Origin: CAG-217 sp963638105
GTDB taxonomy: Bacteria > Bacillota > Clostridia > Oscillospirales > Acutalibacteraceae
Length of the DNA stretch: 64,000 bases
Direction: 5' to 3'
Assembly: GCA_963638105.1 (NCBI GenBank)
Contig: CAVHPP010000004.1
Span: 58,707-122,706, forward strand
Position 1 is the first letter of the stretch. Each line of letters opens with the position of its first letter. Of the stretch, positions 53,137 to 62,127 are shown piece after piece. The translations under genes were made by a program, and so were the position numbers. The notes under the pieces are model-generated. The model was not told the DNA's origin. It did not search any database and saw nothing but the letters and a program-made list of their open reading frames with translations.

Positions 53137-53703
53137 TTACGCCTCCATGGGTGCGGCCTCCAGTGTCTGGGTAATACTGCCCTCAAACAGCCGGCACAGA
53201 GCCTGCACATGGGCCACAATATCATAGGCCATATTTTGATTGAGCCAGTTGGTCACCTGGCCGAACAGCTCGCACTGGCAAAAATCCACAAGAAGCGCCA
53301 GTTCCTCCTCCGGCAGGGTACGCAACAGGTCCGCCGAGCGGCAGGCAATGTAGCGGCTGACCACATAATTGCACACCCGCATTAAATTCTGCTCGTAAAA
53401 CGCCCGATCCGGCGAGACCCAAATGTTGCGAATGGCCCGCTTGTTCTCCACCAGCCGCTCCAGCATCGTCGTCAGTCCCTCCTCCAGAGAGAAGTTCTCC
53501 GGTATGTGAGAGATGATCTGGTCCGCACTTTCTATGATCATGGTCTCCAGCAATTGGGGCAGGTCCTGAAAATGGTAGTAGAACGAATTGCGGTTGATGC
53601 CGCAGTCCTCCACAATATCCTTAACGGTGATCTTGGTAATGGGCCTTTGGCTCAGAAGCCGCAGAAAGGACTGCTGAATGGCCAGCTTGGTAAAATTCGG
53701 CAT
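53137..53703 (-). CDS. TetR family transcriptional regulator
   Basis: The 188-residue regulator has an N-terminal HTH (FLRLLSQRPITKITVKDIV, CGINRNSFYYHF) and a C-terminal all-helical ligand domain (TetR_C_8-like). The ATG at 53703 follows AGGGGG. Its target is not evident; candidates are the surface protein gene downstream and the CmpB-like gene upstream. Confidence 0.88.
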   Translation of the reverse strand: MPNFTKLAIQQSFLRLLSQRPITKITVKDIVEDCGINRNSFYYHFQDLPQLLETMIIESADQIISHIPENFSLEEGLTTMLERLVENKRAIRNIWVSPDRAFYEQNLMRVCNYVVSRYIACRSADLLRTLPEEELALLVDFCQCELFGQVTNWLNQNMAYDIVAHVQALCRLFEGSITQTLEAAPMEA

Positions 53704-53723
53704 AACAAACCCCCTGTCCACTC

Positions 53724-53752
53724 ACTATACCATAATCGGCGGCAAAAAGCAA
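53724..53752 (-). promoter_or_regulatory. Promoter of the tetR gene
   Basis: TTGCTT (53747-53752), 17-bp spacer, TATAGT (53724-53729) with extended TGG on the minus strand. Confidence 0.65.
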
Positions 53753-53774
53753 AGCGCACAGGGGGTATTTATTG

Positions 53775-54467
53775 TTATTTTACAAAGAGCGCCAACAGGT
53801 CTTTGAAGCTTAGCAGCTGCACGGACCAGTAGGCCGGCGCTTTCTTAAACACATTGATGCTCACCATCATAATGAGCCAGTCTGCCAAGATCAACGCCCC
53901 CAGCACATAGTCCAGCTGCACCGTGGTGCGGTAGGGAATACGCTGAATTTTCTTCATCAGTCCCTCAAAGAAGTTGCCCATAATAACAGACACGCCCAGG
54001 CTCATGGCAGTACAGGTGGGAATGCTGGTATACTTGGTCACGTGCAGGGGAATGCCGCTGTAATCCCACAGAGAAATGCCGGACACCTGCTCAAAAATGC
54101 TGCCCACCACGATCTCGCCGAAAAAGACGAACAGAAATACCACGGTAAAGTAGTAGATCCGTGCCAAAATTCGATCTTGGCGGGTGTTGCCCTCCAGCAC
54201 CCGGTGGCTGAAGAAGCGCGGGTGATTGGTGGTGCCCAAAGCCAGGTACATGGCCCACATGGCGATGGTGTAGCAAAACAGGAAGGGCAGCAGCTGGTTG
54301 CGGGAGTCCAAAACGCCCTTAGACACCAGGCGAAACAGGTTCTCCACCCAGTAGCCGATATGAGCATACACCAGCCCCGCCAGCCACAAATGGGTCACAT
54401 CGTAGTCATACAGTCGCACGGTGCCGTTGTCCGCCTTGGTAAAGAATTTGTCCAACACCTTGTTCAC
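53775..54467 (-). CDS. CmpB-like integral membrane protein (putative ABC-transporter type IV family)
   Basis: This 230-residue protein has about five membrane helices and a GISLWDYSGIPLHV motif close to the WDYS.....N signature of the PF06541 family. The family's role is not established. It is monocistronic with its own promoter and no ATPase partner adjacent. Confidence 0.65.
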   Translation of the reverse strand: MNKVLDKFFTKADNGTVRLYDYDVTHLWLAGLVYAHIGYWVENLFRLVSKGVLDSRNQLLPFLFCYTIAMWAMYLALGTTNHPRFFSHRVLEGNTRQDRILARIYYFTVVFLFVFFGEIVVGSIFEQVSGISLWDYSGIPLHVTKYTSIPTCTAMSLGVSVIMGNFFEGLMKKIQRIPYRTTVQLDYVLGALILADWLIMMVSINVFKKAPAYWSVQLLSFKDLLALFVK

Positions 54468-54490
54468 AGTGCCACTTCCTTTCTGCCCTT

Positions 54491-54518
54491 ATTGTAACAC
54501 CGGCACACGGTTTTCCAA
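54491..54518 (-). promoter_or_regulatory. Promoter of the CmpB-like gene
   Basis: TTGGAA (54513-54518), 16-bp spacer, TACAAT (54491-54496) with extended TGT on the minus strand. Confidence 0.6.
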
Positions 54519-54608
54519 TAGCCGAACCCTGCCTTTTGCCCAAAAAATTAACAAAATACGACAAATGTAAAAACAAGAGCAGATCCCACGCCCTTTACAA
54601 ACAAAAAG

Positions 54609-54656
54609 GCTCCCCTTATTTTCATTAAGGGGAGCTGTCACGAAGTGGCTGAGGGG
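54609..54656 (+). repeat. Two-hairpin intergenic repeat (type B)
   Basis: GCTCCCCTTA/TAAGGGGAGC is a 10-bp stem, followed by CAC/GTG around loop GAA and GAGGGGA. It has the same two-hairpin design as the type A repeats but a different sequence, and it is joined to the triple-hairpin module. Confidence 0.65.
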
Positions 54657-54676
54657 ATAAAAGGAAACGGCTCGAT

Positions 54677-54768
54677 GAGTGAATTGCACGCAGTGCAAGA
54701 GACACGAGGCTCCAAATGCGTTAGCATTTGGGAGAAACAGTCCGGGGGACTGTTTCGTAGCAAGTGCA
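54677..54768 (+). repeat. Triple-hairpin 92-bp repeat, copy 2
   Basis: Same 92 bp as 45677-45768, with substitutions at 54722 (in the loop of stem 2) and 54762. All three stems are perfectly preserved. Confidence 0.85.
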
Positions 54769-54802
54769 GCATCGCACCGCACCCCACTGAATAAAATTGT
54801 AT

Positions 54803-56647
54803 TTAACTGAGCTTGGCCTTACCGGTACACAGCTGGTAATACCGACCCTGCTGGGCCATCAGGGCATTGTGGTCGCCCCGCTCGATAATGCGGCCGTCCT
54901 CCAGCACCATAATGGCGTTAGACTCCCGCACCGTGGAGAGCCGGTGGGCGATCACAAAGGTGGTCTTGCCGGCCATCAGCCGATCCATACCGTGCTCAAT
55001 ATGCTTCTCCGTGCGGGTATCAATGGAGGAGGTGGCCTCGTCCAGTACCATCACCGGCGGGTCTGCCACCGCCGCCCGGGCAATCGCCAGCAGCTGACGC
55101 TGACCCTGACTCAGGTTGCCGCCGTCGCCGGTGAGCATGGTCTGGTAGCCCTCCGGCAGCCGCCGGATAAAGGAATGGGCAGAGGCCAGCTTGGCTGCGG
55201 CAATGCATTCCTCGTCAGTGGCGTCCAGCCGACCGTAACGGATATTCTCCATCACTGTGCCGGTAAACAGGTGGGTGTCTTGCAGCACCATCGCCAAGCT
55301 GCGGCGCAAATCATCCTTTTTGATCCGGCGAATGTCAATACCGTCATAGGTGATGGTGCCCTCCTGAATATCGTAAAACCGATTGATCAGATTGGTAATG
55401 GTGGTCTTGCCTGCGCCGGTGGAGCCGACGAATGCGATCTTCTGCCCCTCTTTGGCGTACAGGCTAATATCATGGAGTACCACCTTCTCCGGCACATAGG
55501 CAAAGGTCACATGGTGGAACTCCACAGCCCCGCGCACCGGTACCCGGCGGTCGCCGTCCTGCCAGTACCACCGTTTCTCCTCCCCGGTGCCGGTCACCGT
55601 CAAAGTTACGGTGCCCTCGTCCTCCTCGGAGGCGGTGTCCATCATCTCAAACACACGCTCCGCACCGGCCAGCGCAGAAAAGATGGTGTTCATCTGATTG
55701 GCGATCTGGTTAATGGGTTGCGTAAATTGTTTGGCATAGCTGAGGAAAGTAAAGAATGTACCAATGTCCAGGCGCCCGGTAAGAGCCAGCAGCCCGCCGC
55801 ACAAAGCGATCAGGGCATAACCGGCATTGTTGATCCCGTTGGACACCGGACCCATCAGCCCTGCATAAAAGTTGGCGTTGGTGGCCGCAGAGCGAAACGC
55901 CTCGTTGTATTGTTCAAAGCCTGCAATGGCCTGGTCCTCATGGTTAAATACCTTGATCACCCGCATGCCCTCCACAGACTCCTCAATGTTGCCGTTCATT
56001 TTGCCCAAATTGGCCTGCTGCGCCTGAAAATAATGCTTGCTCTTTTTGCCGATCTTAGACACCGTCACCAGCATAATGGTCATAAACACCAGGGAAATAC
56101 AAAACAGCGGCGGACTCAGGGCAATCATCATCACCACAATGCCCACAAAGGTAAAGGCGGAGGACACCAGCTGCACCATAGACTGCTCCAGCATCATCTG
56201 AATATTATCCACATCATTGGTGTAGCGGCTCATGATTTCGCCGTGGGTCTGGGTGTCAAAGAACCGCAGGGGCAGGGTTTGCATGTGGTCAAACAGTTCC
56301 TTGCGGATCAGGTTGGTGGTCTTGTAGGCGATCTTGACCATTACCTTACTTTGAATGTACATGCAAAGGGACGCGCCAACATACAGCGCCGACACAATGG
56401 CCAGGTTGCGCATCAGACTTTGCACACCCACGGTGGCAAAATTGCCTGCCCGGATGGAGGCCTCAATGTCATTCAAAATAGGCTTCAGCCAGTAGGAGGC
56501 GCCTACGGAGCACACGGTGCTGCCGATAAGCATTACGAACACCGCCAGCAACATAAACTTGCTCTTGCCCGCATACTGCAAAATGCGGCCAAAGGTCTTT
56601 TTGGCGTTCTTGGGTTTCTTAAAATCCGTTCTTCCGGGACCCGGCAT
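54803..56647 (-). CDS. ABC exporter, second subunit (consensus ATPase)
   Basis: This 614-residue half-transporter has six membrane helices (about 30-330) and a nucleotide-binding domain with Walker A VGSTGAGKTT, signature LSQGQ and Walker B MVLDEATSSID, so the catalytic Glu is present. With the upstream subunit it forms a heterodimeric multidrug or lipid exporter of the LmrCD/BmrCD type. The start overlaps the upstream stop by one base (TAATG). Confidence 0.93.
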   Translation of the reverse strand: MPGPGRTDFKKPKNAKKTFGRILQYAGKSKFMLLAVFVMLIGSTVCSVGASYWLKPILNDIEASIRAGNFATVGVQSLMRNLAIVSALYVGASLCMYIQSKVMVKIAYKTTNLIRKELFDHMQTLPLRFFDTQTHGEIMSRYTNDVDNIQMMLEQSMVQLVSSAFTFVGIVVMMIALSPPLFCISLVFMTIMLVTVSKIGKKSKHYFQAQQANLGKMNGNIEESVEGMRVIKVFNHEDQAIAGFEQYNEAFRSAATNANFYAGLMGPVSNGINNAGYALIALCGGLLALTGRLDIGTFFTFLSYAKQFTQPINQIANQMNTIFSALAGAERVFEMMDTASEEDEGTVTLTVTGTGEEKRWYWQDGDRRVPVRGAVEFHHVTFAYVPEKVVLHDISLYAKEGQKIAFVGSTGAGKTTITNLINRFYDIQEGTITYDGIDIRRIKKDDLRRSLAMVLQDTHLFTGTVMENIRYGRLDATDEECIAAAKLASAHSFIRRLPEGYQTMLTGDGGNLSQGQRQLLAIARAAVADPPVMVLDEATSSIDTRTEKHIEHGMDRLMAGKTTFVIAHRLSTVRESNAIMVLEDGRIIERGDHNALMAQQGRYYQLCTGKAKLS

Positions 56648-58387
56648 TATTCGCTCACTCCTTTCGCCTGTGTGGTTACGATTTCCTTGTAGATCTCGTT
56701 GTCGGCCAGCAGCTGCTCATGGGTACCGATCCCCTTGATTTGGCCGTCGTCCAGTACCAGGANNNNNNNNNNGTACGGAGCTGACCCGCTGGGCAATAAT
56801 AAACACGGTGGTGTCCTTAAAATCTTTATAGAAGCTCTCCCGAATTTTGGCCTCCGTTGCCGTATCTACGGCGGAGGTGGAGTCGTCCAAGATCAAAATT
56901 TTCGGGTGCTTAATCATGGCGCGGGCAATGCAAAGCCGCTGCTTTTGACCGCCGCTCAGGTTCAGTCCGCCCTGGCTCAGATCCGTATCATACCCCTTGG
57001 GCTGGGTCAGCACAAAGTCATGGGCCTGTGCCGCCTGACAAGCCGCCACAATCTCCTCATCTGTGGCGTCTTTCTTGCCCCAGCGAATATTCTCTTTAAT
57101 GGTGCCGCTAAAGAGCACATTCTTTTGCAGCACCACGCCGATCATCTCACGCAGGGCGGTCAGATCGTACTTACGCACATCTACCCCATCAATGAGCACC
57201 TGACCCCGGGTGGCGTCATACAGCCGAGGGATCAGGTTTACCAAACTGCTCTTGCCGCAGCCGGTGCCGCCTACAATACCGATGATCTGGCCGGGCTTGG
57301 CGGTAAAGCTGATATGCTCCAAAATATCGTCCCCGTGGCCCTCCGTATTATACTTAAAGCTCACATCCCGGAACTCTACGCCCCCCTTGGGGTCCTCCGG
57401 CAAATAGGGGTTCTGCGGATTGGTAATGTCAATTTCTGTATCCAGCACCTCCACCACACGGTCGCCGCAGGCTTTACCGCGAGCCAGCTGCAACAGCATC
57501 ATGGAGATCATCATCAAATTCATCAGAATTTGAATCACATAAGAGGCAAAGACGGAAATTTGGCCCACTTCCATCACGCCGGCGTTGGCCTCTAAAGCGC
57601 CTTTATAATACACAAAAACCACCACGGCGTTAAGCAGCAGCATCATCACCGGCATCACGGTCACAATCAGGCCCGCTGCCTTGGCGCCCTGGGCGGCCAA
57701 GTCGTTGGAGGCGTCATGGAATTTGTCTTTTTCCCGATCCTCCCGCACATAGGCCTTAACCACACGCATACCGATTAGATTTTCCTGCACCACCCGGTTT
57801 ACGTTGTCGATCTTCTTCTGCATTTTTTGGAACATAGGGAAGCCGAACTTCAAAATACAGGCCACCACCACAATCAAAATCGGCAGCAAGATCAGCAGCA
57901 TAGCGCTCATTCTGGGATTGATGGACACCGCAAAGCAGGCAGCCACCACCATCAGCGCCGGCACACGCACCAAAATACGCAGGCACATCATCACCACATT
58001 CTGCAAGGTGGTCACATCGTTGGTCATACGGGTAGTCAGCGACGCGGTAGAGAACTGATCAATGTTCTTAAAGGAAAAATGGCTGATCTTGCGGTACATA
58101 TCCCCTCGCAGCCGGTAGGCAAACCGCTGGCTCACATTGGCGGAGGTCTTCATGGTCACCACGCCGCCAAAAAGGCCTAAGAGTGCCAGCGCCAGCATGC
58201 CCAAGCCGCTGAGGATCACCGCAGTGCGCACGCTCTCCGGCGAGGCGGCGGTGTCCACCTTTTGATAAATGCTGTTGGCAAGAGACGGCAGTGCCAGCTC
58301 GCAGATAGCCTCTACGATCATACCTGCGGCGCTGATGGCTGCCAGTCCCCACAGCCCTTTCATATATTTGGATAACTTCTTTAACAT
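56647..58387 (-). CDS. ABC exporter, first subunit (degenerate ATPase site; assembly gap near 3' end)
   Basis: This half-transporter has six helices and a C-terminal ATPase domain. Walker A is VGGTGCGKSS, the signature is LSGGQ, and Walker B reads ILILDDSTSAVD with Asp in place of the catalytic Glu, as in the degenerate half of heterodimeric exporters. A 10-N gap at 56763-56772 follows AQRVSSV; after it the true frame resumes as LVLDDGQIKG and ends at 56647. About 16 nt seem to be missing there. The ATG at 58387 has AAAGGAGA. It is in an operon with marR and the second subunit. Confidence 0.9.
56763..56772. other. Assembly gap (10 N) in the ABC transporter gene
   Basis: The flanks do not overlap. 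The protein family pattern requires about 16 nt here, so 10 N is a placeholder. Confidence 0.9.
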
Positions 58388-58425
58388 TCGGTTCTCCTTT
58401 CTGTTTTCTACTCTATCTTTCACGC

Positions 58426-58884
58426 TTACGGGTTTTCTTTGCCCACATTTTGCAGTGCCTGCTCCAGCAGGCCGGCCAAAGTCAGCACCTGCTCCTCGCT
58501 CATGCCGGCGGTGAGCACCTGCTCCATGGCATTCATTTTTTGGTGAATCTTTTTCGGTGCGTCCTCCGCCATCGGAGTGGGATACAGCCGCACAATCCGG
58601 GCGTCCTTTTCGTCCACCCGCTTTTCAATAAACCCGGCCTTTTCCATGCGCTTAACAGACACGGAGGCAGTAGCGCTGGCCACCCCCAGGGCACGGCTCA
58701 GCTGGCCCAGGGTCATGCCCGGTTGCCGAATAAGCAGCAGCAATATATCCTGCTGGCCGGAAAACAGGCCCTGCTCCGCTACGGCGGCATTAAAGTTCTT
58801 GCGCAAATATTTAGAGAGTTCCATCACCCGAGGACCGATCTCATCCGGTCGCAACGGACGGCGATGACAGGGTTTCAGCTCCAT
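58426..58884 (-). CDS. MarR family transcriptional regulator
   Basis: The 152-residue winged-helix regulator has QDILLLLIRQPGMTLGQLSRAL, ASATASVSVKRMEKAGFIEKR and DARIVRLYPTPMAED. It is the first gene of the marR-ABC-ABC operon and probably represses it via the palindrome at 58913-58928. The ATG at 58884 follows AAGGAAG. Three base pairs after the stop begins the leader of the ABC gene. Confidence 0.93.
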   Translation of the reverse strand: MELKPCHRRPLRPDEIGPRVMELSKYLRKNFNAAVAEQGLFSGQQDILLLLIRQPGMTLGQLSRALGVASATASVSVKRMEKAGFIEKRVDEKDARIVRLYPTPMAEDAPKKIHQKMNAMEQVLTAGMSEEQVLTLAGLLEQALQNVGKENP

Positions 58885-58912
58885 GCAGGCACTTCCTTTT
58901 TATTCATTTAGT

Positions 58913-58928
58913 CGCCTATCGTTAGGCG
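58913..58928. promoter_or_regulatory. Candidate MarR operator
   Basis: Perfect palindrome CGCCTA-tcgt-TAGGCG, 12 bp downstream of the -10 box of the marR operon. Position and symmetry fit autorepression. Confidence 0.65.
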
Positions 58929-58939
58929 GCTTATGATGT

Positions 58940-58967
58940 ATTTTAGCACACTTGCACAAAAAGTCAA
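58940..58967 (-). promoter_or_regulatory. Promoter of the marR-ABC operon
   Basis: TTGACT (58962-58967), 16-bp spacer, TAAAAT (58940-58945) with extended TGC on the minus strand; divergent to and 8 bp from the rsmA -35 box. Confidence 0.8.
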
Positions 58968-58975
58968 GCATATTA

Positions 58976-59004
58976 TTGTAAATTCTGCCGAAGTGTGGTA
59001 GAAT
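58976..59004 (+). promoter_or_regulatory. Promoter of rsmA
   Basis: TTGTAA (58976-58981), 17-bp spacer, TAGAAT (58999-59004) with extended TGG. Confidence 0.75.
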
Positions 59005-59029
59005 AGGCAACCGTTAGAGGAGCGGTTGT

Positions 59030-59893
59030 ATGGATTTATATGATTATAATACAATAAAGAGAATATTAACCCGTCACGGCTTCACTTTTTCCAAAGCGCT
59101 GGGGCAGAATTTTTTGATCGACCCCTCCGTGTGTCCCCGTATGGCAGCAGCGCTGGAGGCGGACGACCACACCGGCGTGCTGGAGATCGGGCCGGGTATC
59201 GGCGTGCTCACTAAAGAGCTGTCTGCCGTGTGCGGCCGAGTAGCCGCCGTGGAGCTGGACCGCCGCCTGCCGGATGTGCTGGCCGAGACCCTGGCAGACT
59301 GCCCCAATGTGCAGGTGGTGCCCGGCGATGTGCTGCAAATGGACTTGCAGGCGCTGTTTGCCGATTCGTTTGCCGACTGTGACCGCGTACAGGTGTGCGC
59401 CAACCTGCCCTACTACATTACCACCCCGGTGCTGATGCGCCTGCTGGAAAGCGAGCTGCCTATTGAACGGCTGGTGGTGATGGTGCAGTTGGAGGCGGCC
59501 AAGCGCCTATGCGCTCCCCTGGGCACCCGGGACTGCGGCGCCGTGTCCGCTGCGGTGGAATACTATACGCAGGCGGAGATCTTGTTTGAAGTGGGGCGAG
59601 AGAGCTTTTACCCCAGCCCCAATGTAGACTCGGCGGTGATCGCCTTAACCCGGCGGCAGCAGCCCCCGGTGCAGGTAACGGACGAGGGCTACTTTTTCCG
59701 TGTGGTCAAGGGCGCCTTTTTGCAGCGGCGCAAGACCCTGGCCAACAGTTTGAACGCCGCCCTGGGCGTGCCCAAGGCAGAACTGACGGCGCTGTTCCAA
59801 TCTTTGGGACTGAGCGCCACCGTGCGGGCCGAGCAGCTGACCATGTCTCAAATGGCAGCCCTGGCTAACGCACTCTATGAGAAGAAGGCATAA
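59030..59893 (+). CDS. rsmA: 16S rRNA dimethyladenosine transferase RsmA (KsgA)
   Basis: It dimethylates the two adjacent adenines near the 3' end of 16S rRNA. The 287-residue protein has FSKALGQNFLID, the SAM motif VLEIGPGIGVLTKEL, the catalytic NLPYYITTPVL and the FYPSPNVDSAVI segment. It has its own promoter and is followed 7 bp later by a MATE gene. Confidence 0.97.
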   Translation: MDLYDYNTIKRILTRHGFTFSKALGQNFLIDPSVCPRMAAALEADDHTGVLEIGPGIGVLTKELSAVCGRVAAVELDRRLPDVLAETLADCPNVQVVPGDVLQMDLQALFADSFADCDRVQVCANLPYYITTPVLMRLLESELPIERLVVMVQLEAAKRLCAPLGTRDCGAVSAAVEYYTQAEILFEVGRESFYPSPNVDSAVIALTRRQQPPVQVTDEGYFFRVVKGAFLQRRKTLANSLNAALGVPKAELTALFQSLGLSATVRAEQLTMSQMAALANALYEKKA

Positions 59894-59900
59894 AAGATCC

Positions 59901-61298
59901 ATGAAAGACAATACCCAAGTTTTTGAAAGTTACAGCGTGCCCCGGGCCGTGCGCACTTTGGCGCTGCCCAGCATGATGGGCATGCTGGTAAATATCGTTT
60001 ACAATCTGGCAGACACCTTCTTTGTAGGCCAGACCGGCAACGCCAATATGGTGGCCGCCGTGTCGGTGACCATGCCGCTGTTTTTGCTGTTTATCGCCTG
60101 CGGCAACCTGTTCGGCGTAGGCGGCTGCGCCTTTGTAAGCCGCTCTCTGGGCGAGGGCAAGGCCGAGAGGGTCAAGACCATCAGCAGCTTTTGCGTTTAC
60201 AGTGCCATTGGCGTTGGACTGGTGATGACCGTGCTGTTTTTGGTGTTCCGCAAGCCGGTACTGTACGCAGTGGGTGCGTCGGACGCCACCTTTGCCTACG
60301 CCGCCGATTATCTGAAGTATGTGGCCATCGGCTCTCCCTTTATTGTGTCCTCCGTGATGCTGGGCAACCTGGTGCGGGGCGAGGGCGCCGCGAGGGTATC
60401 TATGATCGGCAGCATTATCGGCCAGGTGGTCAATATTGTGCTGGACCCGATCTTTATTCTGAATAAAGGCGACAAACTCTTTGGCCTGACTATGCCCTTT
60501 GGCACCGGTCAGGGCGTAGCCGGCGCTGCCATTGCCACCGTCATCGGCAATGTGGTCAGCGTGGTATTCTTCCTGATTTACTTTTTGCGGGGCAAGTCCA
60601 TTTTATCCATCAGCCCCGGCCGTTATCGGGTGCGGGGCGGCATTGCCCGCGGGGTCATTACCGTTGGGCTGCCTGCCGCCATTAACAATTTGCTGATGAG
60701 CATTTCCAACATGCTGATCAATGTCTTTTTGCAAGGCTACGGCGACAACGCGGTAGCAGCCATGGGCATTACCATGAAGGCCAATATGCTGGTAGTGATG
60801 CTGCAGCTGGGACTGGCCCAGGGCGTGCAGCCGCTGGTGGGCTACTGCTACGGAGCAAACAAACTGGATCGTATGCGCCACAGCATTCGCTTTTCCTGCG
60901 TTTGCAACATTGTGCTGGGCACCGTGATCACCGTGATGTACTTTATCTTTACCCGCCAAGTGGTCAGCGTGTTTATCGACGACCCGGCCGTAATCGACTA
61001 CGGGGTCAAAATGCTGCGGGCCTTGATGATCTCCGGTCCGGTGATCGGCTGTATGTTCGTGCTGAACTTCTCGTTCCAGGGCATGGGCAAGGGCACCCAA
61101 AGTATGATCTTGTCCCTCAGCCGACAGGGATTGATTTATTTTCCGCTGTTGATTATAATGAATAAGACTGTTGGTCTGGAGGGCATTATCTGGTCCCAGG
61201 CCGTGGCCGACCTGGTGTGCACCGCCATGAGCGTGGTGATGTTCCTGCTGGTGGTGCGCAAACTGCGCCGACAGCATAGCCAAAAGACGAAAGTATAA
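59901..61298 (+). CDS. MATE family efflux transporter
   Basis: The 465-residue, 12-helix MATE protein has two pseudo-symmetric halves (VRTLALPSMMGMLVNIVYNLAD, VGLPAAINNLLMSISNMLIN) and GVQPLVGYCYGANKLDRM. The ATG at 59901 has only a weak ribosome site (AAAAGA), suggesting coupling to rsmA 7 bp upstream. It is a paralogue of the protein at 35908-37269. The substrate is unknown. Confidence 0.92.
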   Translation: MKDNTQVFESYSVPRAVRTLALPSMMGMLVNIVYNLADTFFVGQTGNANMVAAVSVTMPLFLLFIACGNLFGVGGCAFVSRSLGEGKAERVKTISSFCVYSAIGVGLVMTVLFLVFRKPVLYAVGASDATFAYAADYLKYVAIGSPFIVSSVMLGNLVRGEGAARVSMIGSIIGQVVNIVLDPIFILNKGDKLFGLTMPFGTGQGVAGAAIATVIGNVVSVVFFLIYFLRGKSILSISPGRYRVRGGIARGVITVGLPAAINNLLMSISNMLINVFLQGYGDNAVAAMGITMKANMLVVMLQLGLAQGVQPLVGYCYGANKLDRMRHSIRFSCVCNIVLGTVITVMYFIFTRQVVSVFIDDPAVIDYGVKMLRALMISGPVIGCMFVLNFSFQGMGKGTQSMILSLSRQGLIYFPLLIIMNKTVGLEGIIWSQAVADLVCTAMSVVMFLLVVRKLRRQHSQKTKV

Positions 61299-61314
61299 GA
61301 AAGGGTGAGGGCAA

Positions 61315-61896
61315 ATGGAGCTGTCCCATTGGAATAAAAAAGAACAGGCACCGCTGGTGGAGTTCTTAGGGGCGTCGCTGCTGTCGCACCCGCTGATGAT
61401 GTATTATTGTCCGGATCGGGACAAGCGGGAAAAATTTATCACCCGCTATATGGAGCACAACCTGCCCCGCTGGATCCAAACCGGCACCGTGCTGGTCAGC
61501 GATCCGGCCCACGCGGTAGCCGTGCTGCTGCCCAAGGACGCACCGGAGTACCGCTCACCGTCCAAGGGCACCCTGTCCATGCTCTCCGGCGACCGTTTCC
61601 GGCGGATCCAATCGCACCGGAATGTAACCCGCAATATCGTGGGCGTCATGATCCCCAGGGAAAAGCCGGTGCAGGTGCTCACCCTCTTTGGCAACGCCGC
61701 CGCTCAAAAGCAGGAGCTTTTGCAGCTGGTGTCCGAGGCCCAGGACTTGGCGGACGAAAAGCAGTTTGTCCTGGTGTACGACACCTTCTCCCGCCGCTTG
61801 GTAGACGCGCTGGAGAACCAGGGCTTCTCCACCGGCTACCAGCGTAATTTCCTGGATACCCACTTCATCCAAACCCTAATGACCTATAATATATAA
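61315..61896 (+). CDS. GNAT-like acetyltransferase family protein
   Basis: This 193-residue protein resembles GNAT proteins of the YjbC/GCN5-like type: N-terminal FLGASLLSHPLMMYYCPDRDKR, GVMIPREKPVQVLTLFGNAAAQK and DTFSRRLVDALENQGFSTGYQ near the C terminus. The classic acetyl-CoA motif A is not clear, so activity is uncertain. It starts 16 bp after the MATE gene behind GAAAGGG. Confidence 0.6.
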   Translation: MELSHWNKKEQAPLVEFLGASLLSHPLMMYYCPDRDKREKFITRYMEHNLPRWIQTGTVLVSDPAHAVAVLLPKDAPEYRSPSKGTLSMLSGDRFRRIQSHRNVTRNIVGVMIPREKPVQVLTLFGNAAAQKQELLQLVSEAQDLADEKQFVLVYDTFSRRLVDALENQGFSTGYQRNFLDTHFIQTLMTYNI

Positions 61897-61906
61897 TGTA
61901 ATAGAG

Positions 61907-61947
61907 AACGGCACGCTGCACGGTTAAGTACAGCGCGCCGTTTTTTA
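61907..61947 (+). terminator. Terminator of the rsmA-MATE-GNAT operon
   Basis: AACGGC.CGCTG/CAGCG.GCCGTT stem with 12-nt loop, followed by T6. The next 180 bp to 62127 show nothing recognisable and are AT-rich. Confidence 0.88.
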
Positions 61948-62127
61948 TTCACCGTAGAGTCATGATGAAAAGGATTTTGCATTGTCCACTCTATGGCTCC
62001 TGTGAAGTGTTTCTCTCCATCCGCTATGCCATCTTTTTTGCTTTCACAATGAAATCCGATTTTATCGGTATGATAATTCTTAACACTATCCCTTTGGAGT
62101 TTTTCAGCTCACACTGACGATCACAAC

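Noticed and set aside
54797..56692. Long plus-strand open frame over the ABC exporter gene
   Set aside because: It is a shadow of the real minus-strand exporter with intact Walker motifs.
61948..62127. Possible small gene or RNA between the terminator and the AT-rich gene
   Set aside because: No frame with a ribosome site and no stable conserved-looking structure could be supported.
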